A stretch of DNA of 64,000 bases from Zoogloea ramigera. Its GTDB lineage: Bacteria > Pseudomonadota > Gammaproteobacteria > Burkholderiales > Rhodocyclaceae. The stretch is taken from the NCBI RefSeq assembly GCF_006539865.1, contig NZ_BJNV01000010.1, positions 1 to 64,000 of the forward strand. Direction: 5' to 3'. Under the pieces are notes generated by a model. The model did not search any database. It worked only from the letters and a program-made list of their open reading frames with translations, and had not been told where the DNA came from. The first letter of the stretch is position 1, and every line of letters starts with the position of its first letter. This document shows positions 39,793 to 49,417 of this stretch, piece after piece. Made by a program: the position numbers and the translations under genes.

Positions 39793-41178
39793 ATGGGATT
39801 CACGCAAGTTCTCGCCGTCCTCAAGTCCCGCCGCCGGGCGCTGTTTGCCGTCTGGGGCGGCGTGGTGGTGCTGGCGCTCGTGGTCAGCCTGGTGCTGCCG
39901 CGCCAGTACCTGGCCTCCGCCGAAGTGGTGGTGGAGCCCCGCGGCGGCGACCAGCTGGCCAGCCAGCCGGGCAGCAGCGGCACCACGCCGGGCTTTCTGG
40001 CCACCCAGGCCGACATCATCGCCAGCGAGCGGGTGGGCGCCCGCGCGGTGGCCGCCCTCAAGCTGGCCGCCGATCCCCGCTGGGCCGGGCGCTGGCAGAA
40101 GGCCTCGGGCGGGCAGGGCGATGCGAACCGCTGGATCGCCGGGCGCCTCAAGAAGAACGTCAAGGTCAGCCCGTCCCATGAGAGCAACGTGCTGACCCTC
40201 ACCGTGACCGCCGACGACCCGCGCTTTGCCGCCGATTACGCCAACGCGCTGGCCCGCGCCTACCTCGAGACCGACCTCGAACTGCGCGTCGAGCCGGCCC
40301 GCCAGTCGGCCGTGTGGTTCGACGAGCACACCCGCCAGCTGCGCGGCGAACTCGAAGGCGCCCAGGCCCGGCTGGCCGAGTTCCAGCGCGCCAACGGCCT
40401 GGTGGGCGACGACAAGCTCGACCTCGAGAGCGCCCGCCTCGCCGAGCTGTCGACCCAGCTCACCGCCGCCCAGGCCCAGACCAGCGAAGCCAGCTCGCGC
40501 CAGCGCCAGGGCGGCGGCATGAACGACGTGACCGCCAGCCCGCTGATCCAGGCCCTCAAGGTGGACCTCGCCCGCCAGGAGGCCAAGCTCATCGAACTCG
40601 CCGGCTACCTCGGCGAAAACCACCCCCAGTACCAGCGCGTGAAGGGCGAGGTGGACTCCCTGCGCGCCCGACTGCGGGCCGAATCCGGCCAGGTGGCGGC
40701 GGTGGTGGGCACCAACAGCCGCATCAACCAGGCCCGCGAGGGCGACATCCGCGCCCGGCTCGACGCCCAGAAGCAGCGCGTGCTCGAGCTCAAGCGCCAG
40801 CGCGACGAGATGGGCGTGCTGCTGCGCGAGGTCGACAGCGCCCAGAAAGCCTATGACCTGGTGCTGGCCCGCCTCACCCAGACCAGCCTGGAGAGCAAGT
40901 CGCGCCAGGGCAACGTGGCCCTGCTGTCGTCGGCGGTGGCGCCCACCGAGGCGGCCAGCCCGCGGCCGCTCCTCAACCTGGGGCTGGCCCTCGTCATCGG
41001 CGGCCTGCTCGGGGTGGCGGTGGCCATCGTGCGGGAGCTCTTCGACCGGCGCATCCGTGGGGCCGACGACCTGGCCGAGGCGCTCGGCGCGCCGGTGCTG
41101 GCCGAGATCGGCAGCGGGGCTGATGCATCACCGGGGCTGCTCGGCGGCCTCTTGCCGGCCGCCCTGCGTCGGGCCTGA
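39793..41178 (+). CDS. epsF: chain-length determinant protein EpsF (Wzz-like)
   Basis: 461 residues. The N-terminal membrane segment ALFAVWGGVVVLALVVSLVL begins near residue 16; a long periplasmic coiled-coil region follows (about 170-370, with ELEGAQARLAEFQRANGL), then a C-terminal membrane helix LLNLGLALVIGGLLGVAVAI. This Wzz/PCP fold controls polymer length together with the ATPase encoded next. ATG 39793, 13 bases after the epsE stop. Confidence 0.93.
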   Translation: MGFTQVLAVLKSRRRALFAVWGGVVVLALVVSLVLPRQYLASAEVVVEPRGGDQLASQPGSSGTTPGFLATQADIIASERVGARAVAALKLAADPRWAGRWQKASGGQGDANRWIAGRLKKNVKVSPSHESNVLTLTVTADDPRFAADYANALARAYLETDLELRVEPARQSAVWFDEHTRQLRGELEGAQARLAEFQRANGLVGDDKLDLESARLAELSTQLTAAQAQTSEASSRQRQGGGMNDVTASPLIQALKVDLARQEAKLIELAGYLGENHPQYQRVKGEVDSLRARLRAESGQVAAVVGTNSRINQAREGDIRARLDAQKQRVLELKRQRDEMGVLLREVDSAQKAYDLVLARLTQTSLESKSRQGNVALLSSAVAPTEAASPRPLLNLGLALVIGGLLGVAVAIVRELFDRRIRGADDLAEALGAPVLAEIGSGADASPGLLGGLLPAALRRA

Positions 41179-41197
41179 CGAGATGAGGGGGATGGAC

Positions 41198-42082
41198 ATG
41201 AAACATTTTCACGGCCACGGTGCCGCTGCGAGTCACGCGGCAGGGCGGATGGCCTTTCCGCACCTGGGCGAGCTCCTGGTTTCGGGCGGCGTGCTGCCGG
41301 CCGAGGCGGTCGGCCGGGTGATGGCGCGCCAGCGCGAGCTCGGCGTGCCCTTCGGCGAGGCCGCGGTGGACCTCGGCCTGGTGAGCCAGGCCGACGTGCA
41401 GGTGGCCCTGGCCCACCAGTTCGACTACCCGGTGCTGCCGGTGGGCGACCAGGGCGTCTCGCCCGAGCTGGTGGCGGCCTTCGAACCCAACTCCGGGCGC
41501 GTCGAAGCCCTGCGCCAGCTGCGTAGCCAGCTGGTGCTGCGGCGGGCGGCCAACCCGCAGCTCAACACCGTCGCGGTGGTCGGCGCGGGGCGGGGCGAGG
41601 GCCGCAGCTGGCTGGCCGCCAACCTGGCCGTGCTGTTCTCCCAACTGGGCGAGCGGACCCTGCTGATCGACTGCGACCTGCGTTTCCCGCGCCAGCAGAG
41701 CCTGTTCCGACTGGCGCCGGCCGGCGGGCTGGCCTCGCGCCTGGCCGAGCGCGGCGAGAAGGGCGCGATCCTGCCCCACCCGCGCTTCGCGCAGCTGTCG
41801 GTGCTGCAGGCCGGCATCGTGCCGCCCAACCCGCAGGAGCTGCTGGCCCGCCGGGCCTTCGGGGCGCAGGTGGCGGTGGCCCGCGACACCTTCGACATGA
41901 CCCTGATCGATACCCCGGCCGCCGAGGTGGGCGCCGACGCCCAGCTGGTGGCGGCCACCTGCGGCAGCGCCATCGTGGTGGCGCGGCGCCACGCCAGCGC
42001 CCACCCGCGCCTGGCCCGGCTGGGCGCGAGCCTGCGCGACGCCGGCGTCACCGTGATCGGCGGCGTGCTGCTGGATTTCTGA
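41198..42082 (+). CDS. epsG: EpsG-type chain-length ATPase (BY-kinase-like)
   Basis: 294 residues. N-terminal part resembles the GspE-N/type II fold (FPHLGELLVSGGVLPAEAVG), then the P-loop domain with GAGRGEGRSWLAANLAVLFS near residue 128, Walker A' TLLIDCDLRFPRQQ and Walker B MTLIDTPA. The usual lysine of GK[ST] is arginine here (GEGRS). I recall this as typical of the EpsG group rather than a defect. No tyrosine-rich C-terminal tail is seen. ATG 41198 follows AGGGGG; 41192 is possible. The stop overlaps the next gene. Confidence 0.9.
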   Translation: MKHFHGHGAAASHAAGRMAFPHLGELLVSGGVLPAEAVGRVMARQRELGVPFGEAAVDLGLVSQADVQVALAHQFDYPVLPVGDQGVSPELVAAFEPNSGRVEALRQLRSQLVLRRAANPQLNTVAVVGAGRGEGRSWLAANLAVLFSQLGERTLLIDCDLRFPRQQSLFRLAPAGGLASRLAERGEKGAILPHPRFAQLSVLQAGIVPPNPQELLARRAFGAQVAVARDTFDMTLIDTPAAEVGADAQLVAATCGSAIVVARRHASAHPRLARLGASLRDAGVTVIGGVLLDF

Positions 42083-43323
42083 TGATCGCCATGCCCTCCG
42101 CCTCCCGGCACCCGGCCAAGCCCACCGCGGCGCGCTTCGAAGCGCGCGTGACGCGGGCTTTCGCCTGGGCGCTGTTCGGCGGGCTGTGGGCCAAGCTGCT
42201 GGTGGCCGTGCTGCTGAGCCAGCCGACGCTGGATGCCGAGGTCGACTCGGTCTACAACCGGGCGGCCGACCTGCTGCTGCTGGGCGGGCTGTTTGCCGCG
42301 CTGCTGGCCTACGCCGACGACATCCTGCGCCACTCGCCGCGGCTGGTGGTGGTGGTGATCCTGGGGCTGGCGTCCTTCCTGATCACCGAAGCCCTCACCG
42401 GGCTCAGGCTGCAGACGGCGATCTTCGAGTACCTCAAGATCGTCACCCCGGCGCTGCTGTCGCTGGTGCTGATGCGCCTTTATGCGCGCGATGCGGCGCT
42501 GGTGCTGCAGCTGTGCCGCATCACGCTGACCCTGGTGTGGTGCCTGGCGTGCTTCGCGCTGGTGTTCCTGCCCGCGTCCCTCAACCGGGGCGGCGAGAAA
42601 TTCTGGCCGGTCTATTTTGCGTCGCTCCACACCGCGTCCTACCTGATGGTGGTCTGCGCGGCCTTGTCGCTCTATCTCTTCGAGGCTGGCCAGCTGGGGC
42701 GCCGCCTGCTGATCGGGCTGGTGGCCTTTTCGTGCGTGCTGGTCTTCTACGGCTGGGGCGTGCGCACCTCGATGGTGGCGGCGCTGGCCTTCGGGCTGGT
42801 GTACCTCGGCCAGCGCAGCCGCGTGCTGCCGCTGGCGGTGCTGCTGGTGGTGGCCTTCGGGCTGGCGGCGGCGCTGGTGCCGCTGCTCTTCGGCATCATC
42901 CATCTGCCCACCTGGGACGAGATGGTGGAGATGTCGTCCGGGCGTGTGTCGATGTGGCTGCAGAAGGCCGCCATCCTGGCCGACAGCAGCCTGGCCGAAT
43001 GGCTGTTCGGCCACGGCGAGGGCTCCGACTGGATCGTCTCCGAGGTGTGGTGGTGGAGCGCCAAGGATTCGCACAACGACTTCATCCGCCTGCTCAACCA
43101 GCAGGGCCTGGTGGGGCTCGGGCTGGTGCTGGCGATGCTGGTGACGTGGGCCGGCGTGTTTCCGCCGGGCGTGGCGGCGCCGCTGCTGGCCGCGCTGGCT
43201 GCGTCCACGGCCTTCAGCAACGGCATCATGTTCCGGCCCCAGGCCAGCCTGGTGATGCCCCTGGCGCTGGTGGCCGCCACCGCCGCGTGGCAGCACCGCA
43301 CGGCGCGAGGGGCCAGCCAATGA
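42082..43323 (+). CDS. O-antigen/EPS polymerase-like membrane protein (Wzy candidate)
   Basis: 413 residues with about ten hydrophobic segments and a large loop (GIIHLPTWDEMVEMSSGRVS ... SAKDSHNDFIRLLNQQG), the pattern of Wzy/WaaL polymerases; HNDF in the loop before a helix is typical. Sequence alone does not separate polymerase from ligase; position after epsG and before the flippase favours polymerase. Start overlaps the epsG stop (TGATG). Confidence 0.82.
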   Translation: MIAMPSASRHPAKPTAARFEARVTRAFAWALFGGLWAKLLVAVLLSQPTLDAEVDSVYNRAADLLLLGGLFAALLAYADDILRHSPRLVVVVILGLASFLITEALTGLRLQTAIFEYLKIVTPALLSLVLMRLYARDAALVLQLCRITLTLVWCLACFALVFLPASLNRGGEKFWPVYFASLHTASYLMVVCAALSLYLFEAGQLGRRLLIGLVAFSCVLVFYGWGVRTSMVAALAFGLVYLGQRSRVLPLAVLLVVAFGLAAALVPLLFGIIHLPTWDEMVEMSSGRVSMWLQKAAILADSSLAEWLFGHGEGSDWIVSEVWWWSAKDSHNDFIRLLNQQGLVGLGLVLAMLVTWAGVFPPGVAAPLLAALAASTAFSNGIMFRPQASLVMPLALVAATAAWQHRTARGASQ

Positions 43324-44546
43324 GCCGCCGTGCCCAGCTGCTGCAGCGCGTCGAGGTGCTGGCCGTCACCGCCGCGCCGGGCGGCCAGCGGCTGCTCCAC
43401 TTTGCGCTGGTGCAGGCGGTGTGCGGCACCGAGGCGCTGGGCCGCTTTGCCAACGACCTCTCCATCGCGATGATGCTGGGCCTCTTCTCGGCAGTAGGCT
43501 GGTCGGCCCTGGTGCTGGCCCGCGTACCGGTGGCGGCCCGCAGCGCGCCGGTGATGCTGGGTCTGGCCCGCGGCGCCGGGCTGTTCACGCTGCTGGCCTG
43601 CCTGAGCCTGCCGCTGCTGGCGTGGGGCGACTGGATCTTCGAGCCCGCCTGGACCGCGCTGCTGCTGGCCGGCTGGACGGCCTACACGCTGGCCCGTCAC
43701 TACGGCCTGGCGCTCGGCTCTTACCGCTGGCTGCTGGCGCTCGAAACGCTGCTCGTCGTGCTGCTCGTGGCGGGGCTGGGGCTCTTTGGCGACGGCCGGC
43801 CGTGGCTGGCCTACGCGGCCCTGGCAGTGCCGACGGCGCTCTTCGGAGCAGTGGCTCTGGCGCTGCTGGCCCTGCGTGCCAAGGGCGGCGACGCACGCCT
43901 GCCGGCGGGCAGCCTGCGCACCGCTGGCGAACAGGCGGCCCTCAATTTCGTCAGCGGCGGCATGTCGATGGTGCTGGTGCCGTGCACGGTGCAGGTGGCC
44001 GGTGCGGCCTATGGCGGCCTGGTGGCCCTGATCGGCAGCCTCACCAGCGTGCTGCTGCTGTTTCCGCGGGCGCTCAGCTTCAACGCGCTGCCGGCCCTGG
44101 CGCGGGTGGTGCATCACCAGGGCGTGGACGAGGTGCGCAGCGTGCTGGGCAGCCTGCGCCGCAACCTGCTGCGGGTGAACAGCGGCCTCAGCCTGCTCGC
44201 CGTAGCAGCCTGGGGCGTGCTGGTGTGGCAGGGGCAGCGGGCCAACTTTGCGCTGGCCGGTGCGAGCGCGATCTTCCTGCTGCAGCTGGCGAGTTTTTAT
44301 GTGGGCCAGCTGGTGCTGCCCGAAGCCAATTACCTGCAGACCGTCGAAGAGACGCGCCTGCCGCTGCGGGTGAATGTCCTGTCGCTGATCCTGTTCGTGC
44401 TGGCCTGCGGGGGCGTGATGGCCATCGTGCCCCCCGGCGCCGACGCGGTGATCGGCCTTTTTTCCGTTCTTCTTGGTGCCACGCTGACGCGCAACCTGCT
44501 GTTGCGCCGTGCCGTGCTGCGCCGTGCCCCGGAGGTTTTTGCATGA
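43320..44546 (+). CDS. polysaccharide flippase-like membrane protein (Wzx candidate)
   Basis: 408 residues and about twelve hydrophobic segments spread along the chain (LGLFSAVGWSALVLARVP; LLVVLLVAGLGLFG; VLVPCTVQVAGAAYGGLVAL). It resembles MOP-superfamily exporters that flip lipid-linked repeat units, but I see no diagnostic motif, so this rests on topology and context. It overlaps both neighbours by four bases. Confidence 0.75.
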   Translation: MSRRAQLLQRVEVLAVTAAPGGQRLLHFALVQAVCGTEALGRFANDLSIAMMLGLFSAVGWSALVLARVPVAARSAPVMLGLARGAGLFTLLACLSLPLLAWGDWIFEPAWTALLLAGWTAYTLARHYGLALGSYRWLLALETLLVVLLVAGLGLFGDGRPWLAYAALAVPTALFGAVALALLALRAKGGDARLPAGSLRTAGEQAALNFVSGGMSMVLVPCTVQVAGAAYGGLVALIGSLTSVLLLFPRALSFNALPALARVVHHQGVDEVRSVLGSLRRNLLRVNSGLSLLAVAAWGVLVWQGQRANFALAGASAIFLLQLASFYVGQLVLPEANYLQTVEETRLPLRVNVLSLILFVLACGGVMAIVPPGADAVIGLFSVLLGATLTRNLLLRRAVLRRAPEVFA

Positions 44547-46162
44547 GCCCCCTCACTCTTTCCCGTACGCCGTCGTCCGCCCTTCGGCTCGCCATCTTCG
44601 TGCCCGGCGGGCCGGTGCCAGCCTGGGTCGCGCGGCTGGTGGGCGACTGCACCGGGCTACCGGACATCGAGCTGGTGGCGCTGCTGCGTGACGGTGTGGC
44701 GCTGCCCGAGGCCGACTGGGCCGACCGGCTCGACGGGCTGGTGTTCGACCGGGGCAGCTCGCCCCTGCGCCTGGTGCCGCTTGAGGCACCGGCCGGCGCG
44801 GCCGAATGGTCCGGCGCCGACGCCAACGTGGCGGCCGGCTGGCTGGCCGGGCAGGGCTGCGATGTGCTGGTCGACCTGCGCCTGTCGCCCTTCGCGCTGG
44901 CCCCCGGCCCGGCCCACCACTGGACGCTGATGCTGGCCGGCCGGCCGGCGGTGGACCCGCTGGCCGGCGCCGCGCCGGTGGTGGACGGCGAGGACAGCAC
45001 CGAGATCCGCCTCGAGGCGGTGGCCGACGGCGCGCCTGTGGACGCCTCGCTGGGCGCCTCGTGCAGCTTTTCGATCCGCCGCAACCGCCGCCGGGCGATC
45101 GCCAAGGGCATGGGCATGGTGCGCCGGGCGCTGCTGCGCCTGGCCCGGGGCAGCGCCGGCGAGGGCACGGATGCCGGCACGCCGGCCGCCGCCTGGGTGC
45201 CGGCCGAGGCGCCCGCCGCCGCCGCGCGCTTCACGACGCTGCTGCAGCGGGGGGTGTCCCGCTCGGCGCTGAAGGCGCTGCACCGCGATCAGTGGGGCAT
45301 CGCGCTGGCCCTCGGCGAGGCCATCTGCCTCGACCCGGCCCGGGCGCGCCTGATCTACCCGCCCGCCGACCGCTTCTGGGCCGACCCGATGGTGTGGCCG
45401 GCCGAAGGCGGGGGCTGGTGGGTGTTCATCGAGGAGGTGATCTACCGCGAAGGCAAGGGCACGCTGCAGGCCATCCGGGTGCACCCCAACGGTGACTGGG
45501 AGCCGCCGGTGCCGGTGATGCGGCGGCCGTGGCACTTGTCCTACCCCTTCGTCTTTGAATGGAACGGCGAGCTGTGGATGGTGCCCGAGAGCGGCGCCAA
45601 CCGCACGGTGGAGCTGTACCGCTGCGTCGGCCTGCCCGACCGCTGGGAGAAGGTGCAGGACATCTTCACCGGCATCGACCTGGTGGACGCCACCCTGTTT
45701 GCCCATGACGGGCGCTGGTGGCTGCTCGGCAACGTGAGCGAGCCCGGCGCCGACAAGCACGACGAGCTGCACGCCTTCCACGCCGAAACGCCGCTGGGCC
45801 CATGGCTGCCCCACGCGGCCAACCCGGTGGTGGCCGACGCGCGCTTTGCCCGGCCGGCGGGGCCGGTGTTCATGCACGAGGGCCGGTTGCTACGCCCGGC
45901 CCAGGTGTGCGTGCCCGAATACGGCCACGCATTGAGCCTGCAGTGCATCGATCGCTTGACGCCCAGCGAATACGCCGAGCACACCGAGGGCCACATCGCC
46001 CCTGGCTGGCGGCCCGGTATCGACTGCGTGCACACCCTCAGCCACCAGCCGGGCCTGACGGCCTTTGATTTCCTGGTTCGCCGGCCGCGCTTTGCGCCCT
46101 GGCGTCTCCCCCAGTCCGCGCCGCTCACCGCGGCCGGCAACGACGAGGGCACGCCAGCATGA
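44543..46162 (+). CDS. two-domain protein with C-terminal glycosyltransferase-linked beta-propeller
   Basis: 539 residues. The N-terminal half (about 1-200) has a formyltransferase-like alpha/beta look (LRLAIFVPGGPVPAWVARLV), then an arginine-rich linker. The C-terminal half (about 260-520) is propeller-like with YPPADRFWADPMVWPAEGGG, WHLSYPFVFEWNGELWMVPE and IDLVDATLFAHDGRWWLLGN, the glucosamine inositolphosphorylceramide transferase N-terminal-type domain found in EPS loci. Likely modifies or transfers a sugar; reaction unknown. Coupled by ATGA to the flippase. Confidence 0.75.
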   Translation: MSPLTLSRTPSSALRLAIFVPGGPVPAWVARLVGDCTGLPDIELVALLRDGVALPEADWADRLDGLVFDRGSSPLRLVPLEAPAGAAEWSGADANVAAGWLAGQGCDVLVDLRLSPFALAPGPAHHWTLMLAGRPAVDPLAGAAPVVDGEDSTEIRLEAVADGAPVDASLGASCSFSIRRNRRRAIAKGMGMVRRALLRLARGSAGEGTDAGTPAAAWVPAEAPAAAARFTTLLQRGVSRSALKALHRDQWGIALALGEAICLDPARARLIYPPADRFWADPMVWPAEGGGWWVFIEEVIYREGKGTLQAIRVHPNGDWEPPVPVMRRPWHLSYPFVFEWNGELWMVPESGANRTVELYRCVGLPDRWEKVQDIFTGIDLVDATLFAHDGRWWLLGNVSEPGADKHDELHAFHAETPLGPWLPHAANPVVADARFARPAGPVFMHEGRLLRPAQVCVPEYGHALSLQCIDRLTPSEYAEHTEGHIAPGWRPGIDCVHTLSHQPGLTAFDFLVRRPRFAPWRLPQSAPLTAAGNDEGTPA

Positions 46163-46890
46163 GAATCCAGATGATGGGTTGCGCCGTGGACAACCTCGAC
46201 ATGGAGGAGAGCCTCGCGGTGGTCGAGGGCTTCATCCGCTCCGGGCGGCCGCACCAGCACGTGGTGGTGAACGTGGACAAGATCGTCAAGGCCAGCCGCG
46301 ACCCGGGCCTGCGCCGGATCATCAACGACTGCGACCTGATCAACGCCGACGGGATGCCGGTGGTGTGGGCCTCACGCCTGCTCGGCAAGCCGCTCAAGGA
46401 GCGCGTCACCGGCGTCGACCTGTTCGAGGCACTTATGGCGCGGGCCGCCCAGAAGGGCTGGCGGGTGTTCCTGCTCGGCGCCCGCGAGGAGGTGGTGAGC
46501 GGCGTGGCGCGGCTGTACCCGGCGCGCTACCCGGGCCTCACCATCGCCGGCTACCGCAACGGCTACTGGAGCAAGGCCGAAGAGGAAGAAGTGGTCGCCC
46601 AGATCAGCGCGGCGCGGCCGGACATCCTCTTCGTGGCGATCAGCTCGCCCACCAAGGAGGCCTTTCTGGCCCGCTACCAGGCGGCCATGAAGGTGCCCTT
46701 CGCGATGGGCGTCGGCGGCACCTTCGACGTGGCGGTGGGCCACGTGAAGCGTGCGCCGGTGTGGATGCAGAAGGCCGGGCTGGAGTGGTTCTACCGTTTC
46801 CTGCAGGAGCCGCGGCGGATGTTCCGCCGCTATTTCATCGAAGACATGGCCTTCGTCGCGCTGTTTGCGCGCGAATGGGTCCGCCGCTAG
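46159..46890 (+). CDS. WecG/TagA/CpsF family glycosyltransferase
   Basis: 243 residues. Family motifs: VVVNVDKIVKASRDPGLRRI, INADGMPVVWASRLLG with the key aspartate of DG, RVTGVDLFEAL, and the Gly-rich VGGTFDVAVGHVKRAP followed by GLEWFYRFLQEPRRM. These membrane-associated enzymes add ManNAc or a similar sugar to a lipid-linked acceptor, the second or later step of repeat-unit assembly. Four-base overlap with the gene before it. Confidence 0.92.
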   Translation: MRIQMMGCAVDNLDMEESLAVVEGFIRSGRPHQHVVVNVDKIVKASRDPGLRRIINDCDLINADGMPVVWASRLLGKPLKERVTGVDLFEALMARAAQKGWRVFLLGAREEVVSGVARLYPARYPGLTIAGYRNGYWSKAEEEEVVAQISAARPDILFVAISSPTKEAFLARYQAAMKVPFAMGVGGTFDVAVGHVKRAPVWMQKAGLEWFYRFLQEPRRMFRRYFIEDMAFVALFAREWVRR

Positions 46891-46907
46891 CCGACGGGAG
46901 ACACCGC

Positions 46908-48338
46908 ATGGGCATCGAAGACTGGGGCTACCGCTGGCTCAAGCGCTACATGGACGCCCCCCAGTGGGTGAAGGCCCCCCTCGGGCGGCTCTACAGCCTG
47001 CTGCCCGACCGCCTGCGCCACGGCCGCGACTTTCCGCGCTACCGGGCGGAGGCTGGCCTGCAGTCGGCCGACGACATCGCCCGGCTGGCCGACAGCCGCC
47101 TGCGCGAGACGCTGCAGTGGGCGGTGGCCACGGTACCGGCCTACGCCGCAATGGCGGCCCAGTTCGCCCTCGAGATACCGGCCGAAGAGCTGCTGGCGCT
47201 GTTCCCGCTGATGACCAAGCTGGACTACAAGCGCGACCCGGAGCGCTACATGTCGACGGCCTGCAGCGAGGCCGAGCGCCTGCCCATGCAGACCAGCGGC
47301 TCGGTGGCCGAGCCCTTCCGCTTCTTTCTGCACAAGGGCGTCTCGCGGGCCAAGGAGAGCGCCTACATCGAGGCCTTCGGCCAGCGCATCGGCCTGACGC
47401 GCCAAGACGTGGTGCTGTCCCTGCGCGGCCGCAACATCCGTGGCGCCAGCGCGGAAGGCGGCTCGCTGCACAGCTACGAGCCGATCAAGCGGATGTTGTG
47501 GATCAGCCCCAACCACCTGGACGCGGCCTACATGCCGCTCCACGTGGAGGCCGCCGTCACCCACCGGGTAAGCTTCATCCAGGGCTATTCGTCGGCGGTA
47601 TATGAGCTGGCCTGCTGGCTGGAATTCCACCCGGCGCCGGGTTTCACCGAGGCGGTGCGCGGCGTGCAGCTGTTCTCCGAGAGCGCCGACGAGGGCATGG
47701 TGGCGCTCATCGAGCGCGTCTTCGGCTGCCCGGTGCTGGTGCACTACGGCCACTCCGAACGCGCCGTGATGGCCGGCTCGATGCCCGACGATCACCGCTA
47801 CTTCGTGTGGCCGCTGTACGGCCACGTGGAGCTGATCGACGAAGCCGGCCGGCCGATCACCGAACCCGGCGTGCAGGGCGAGGTGGTGGCCACCGCCTTC
47901 GACAACAAGGTGATGCCCTTCATCCGCTACCGCACCGGCGACCTGGCCATGTGGTCGGCCGGCCCGGCCCACCCGGCGCTGCCCGGCTACCCGGTGCTGG
48001 AGCGCATCGACGGGCGCAACAACGACTATTTCGTCGGCCACGACGGGCGGCGGATTCCGGTGGCGTCCCTCGGCGGGCTACGTCCGCCCGAGTTCCTGCA
48101 GGTGGAGGCGAGCCAGTACGAGCAGTTCGAGCCGGGGCAGCTGATCGTCCGCCTGCAATCGGCGGTACCGCTGTCACCCGAGGCGCTGGCGGTGCTCGAC
48201 CGCTACTTCCGCACCAAGCTACTCGGCTGCGTGGAGCCGGAGCTCCGCGTGGTGCCGCAGATCGAGCGCACCGCCCGGGGCAAGCGCCGGCTGATGATCC
48301 AGCACATCAAGGCCGAGGAGGGCGCGCGTGCCGCGTGA
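46908..48338 (+). CDS. PaaK/CapK-like adenylate-forming enzyme
   Basis: 476 residues. AMP-binding pattern with LPMQTSGSVAEPFRFFLHKG (P-loop-like TSGS), GYSSAVYELACWLEF, and the acceptor motif YGHSERAVMAGSMP and FIRYRTGDLAM. It resembles phenylacetate-CoA ligase-like CapK proteins of capsule loci, which are thought to activate acyl or amino groups for decoration of the polymer; the substrate is unknown. A second such enzyme is at 49418. ATG 46908 follows GGGAGAC. Confidence 0.85.
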   Translation: MGIEDWGYRWLKRYMDAPQWVKAPLGRLYSLLPDRLRHGRDFPRYRAEAGLQSADDIARLADSRLRETLQWAVATVPAYAAMAAQFALEIPAEELLALFPLMTKLDYKRDPERYMSTACSEAERLPMQTSGSVAEPFRFFLHKGVSRAKESAYIEAFGQRIGLTRQDVVLSLRGRNIRGASAEGGSLHSYEPIKRMLWISPNHLDAAYMPLHVEAAVTHRVSFIQGYSSAVYELACWLEFHPAPGFTEAVRGVQLFSESADEGMVALIERVFGCPVLVHYGHSERAVMAGSMPDDHRYFVWPLYGHVELIDEAGRPITEPGVQGEVVATAFDNKVMPFIRYRTGDLAMWSAGPAHPALPGYPVLERIDGRNNDYFVGHDGRRIPVASLGGLRPPEFLQVEASQYEQFEPGQLIVRLQSAVPLSPEALAVLDRYFRTKLLGCVEPELRVVPQIERTARGKRRLMIQHIKAEEGARAA

Positions 48339-49398
48339 CGCCGCCCCGGCGCTGGTGATGCTCGGCCCCGACCTGCGGGCCCGGGGCGGCATCGCCTCGG
48401 TGCTGCGGGTCTGGCAGGAGGCCGGCCTCACCGCCGGGCGGCCGGTGCTGCACCTGGCCACCTACGTGGACGGCGGCGCGCTGGCCAAGCTGGCGGCGCT
48501 GGCGCTGGCGCTGCTGCGCTTTGGCGGGCTGCTGCTCACCGGGCGGGTGGCGGCGGTGCATGCCCACTCGGCCTCCAACGCCAGCTTCCGCCGCAAGAGC
48601 CTGTTCCTGGCGCTGGCCCGGCTCGCCGGCAAGCCCTATGTGTTCCACCTGCATGGCGGCGCCTTCGACCGTTACCACGCCGGCCTCTCAAGCCTGGAGC
48701 GGGCCTGGGTGCGGCGCAGCATCCAGGGCGCGAGGGTGGTCCTCGTGCTGTCGGAGAGCTGGGCCGACTGGCTGCGGCAGGCCATCGGCCACCCGGACGT
48801 GCGCGTGCTGCCCAACCCGGTGCTGCCGGCGGTGCTGCCGACGGACGTGCCCCGCGAGGCGCAGACCCTGCTGTTCCTGGGCCGGCTGGAGCCCGAGAAG
48901 GGCGTCTTCGTGCTGGTCGAGGCCCTAGCGCGGCTGGCGCCCGCCCACCCGCAGCTGCGCGCCGTGCTGGCCGGCGAGGGTGACGTGGACGGCGTGCGGA
49001 AGGCCGCCGTCGACGCCGGTGTGGCAGGGCGCGTCGAGCTGCCCGGCTGGGTCGACGGCGAGGCCAAGGCCCGCCTGCTGGCCCGGGCCGGCATCTTCGT
49101 GCTGCCGTCACGCTTCGAGGGCCTGCCGATGGCCCTGCTGGAAGCCCAGGCCGCCGGGCTGCCGGTGGTGGCAACGCGGGTCGGCGGCATTCCGCAGGTG
49201 GTGCGCGAGGACAACGGCCGCCTGGCCGAGCCCGACAACGTGGCCTCACTGGTGGTGGCGCTGGCCCCGCTCCTCGACAACCCCGCCGAGGCGGCCCGGA
49301 TGGGCGCCCGGGGGCGTGAGCAGGTGCTGGCCGGCTACGGGGTCGCGCGGGTGCGCGCGGTGCTGGACGCCGCCTGGGCCCGGCTCGCGACGAAATAA
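48328..49398 (+). CDS. GT4 glycosyltransferase
   Basis: 356 residues, GT-B fold. N-terminal glycine-rich loop DLRARGGIASVLRVW, VHAHSASNASFRRKSL and FHLHGGAFDRYHA; C-terminal donor site LFLGRLEPEKGVFVLVEALA and the EX7E-type region PSRFEGLPMALLEAQAAGLP followed by ATRVGGIPQVV. It adds a sugar to the growing EPS repeat unit. The GTG at 48328 overlaps the previous gene by 11 bases; no better start is seen. Confidence 0.9.
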   Translation: MPRDAAPALVMLGPDLRARGGIASVLRVWQEAGLTAGRPVLHLATYVDGGALAKLAALALALLRFGGLLLTGRVAAVHAHSASNASFRRKSLFLALARLAGKPYVFHLHGGAFDRYHAGLSSLERAWVRRSIQGARVVLVLSESWADWLRQAIGHPDVRVLPNPVLPAVLPTDVPREAQTLLFLGRLEPEKGVFVLVEALARLAPAHPQLRAVLAGEGDVDGVRKAAVDAGVAGRVELPGWVDGEAKARLLARAGIFVLPSRFEGLPMALLEAQAAGLPVVATRVGGIPQVVREDNGRLAEPDNVASLVVALAPLLDNPAEAARMGARGREQVLAGYGVARVRAVLDAAWARLATK

Positions 49399-49417
49399 CT
49401 TACGAGCGTCCGGACAA

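Noticed and set aside
41581-41640. Inactivated Walker A in epsG
   Set aside because: GEGRS instead of GEGKS, but as I recall this arginine is usual in EpsG-type proteins, so I do not call it a defect.
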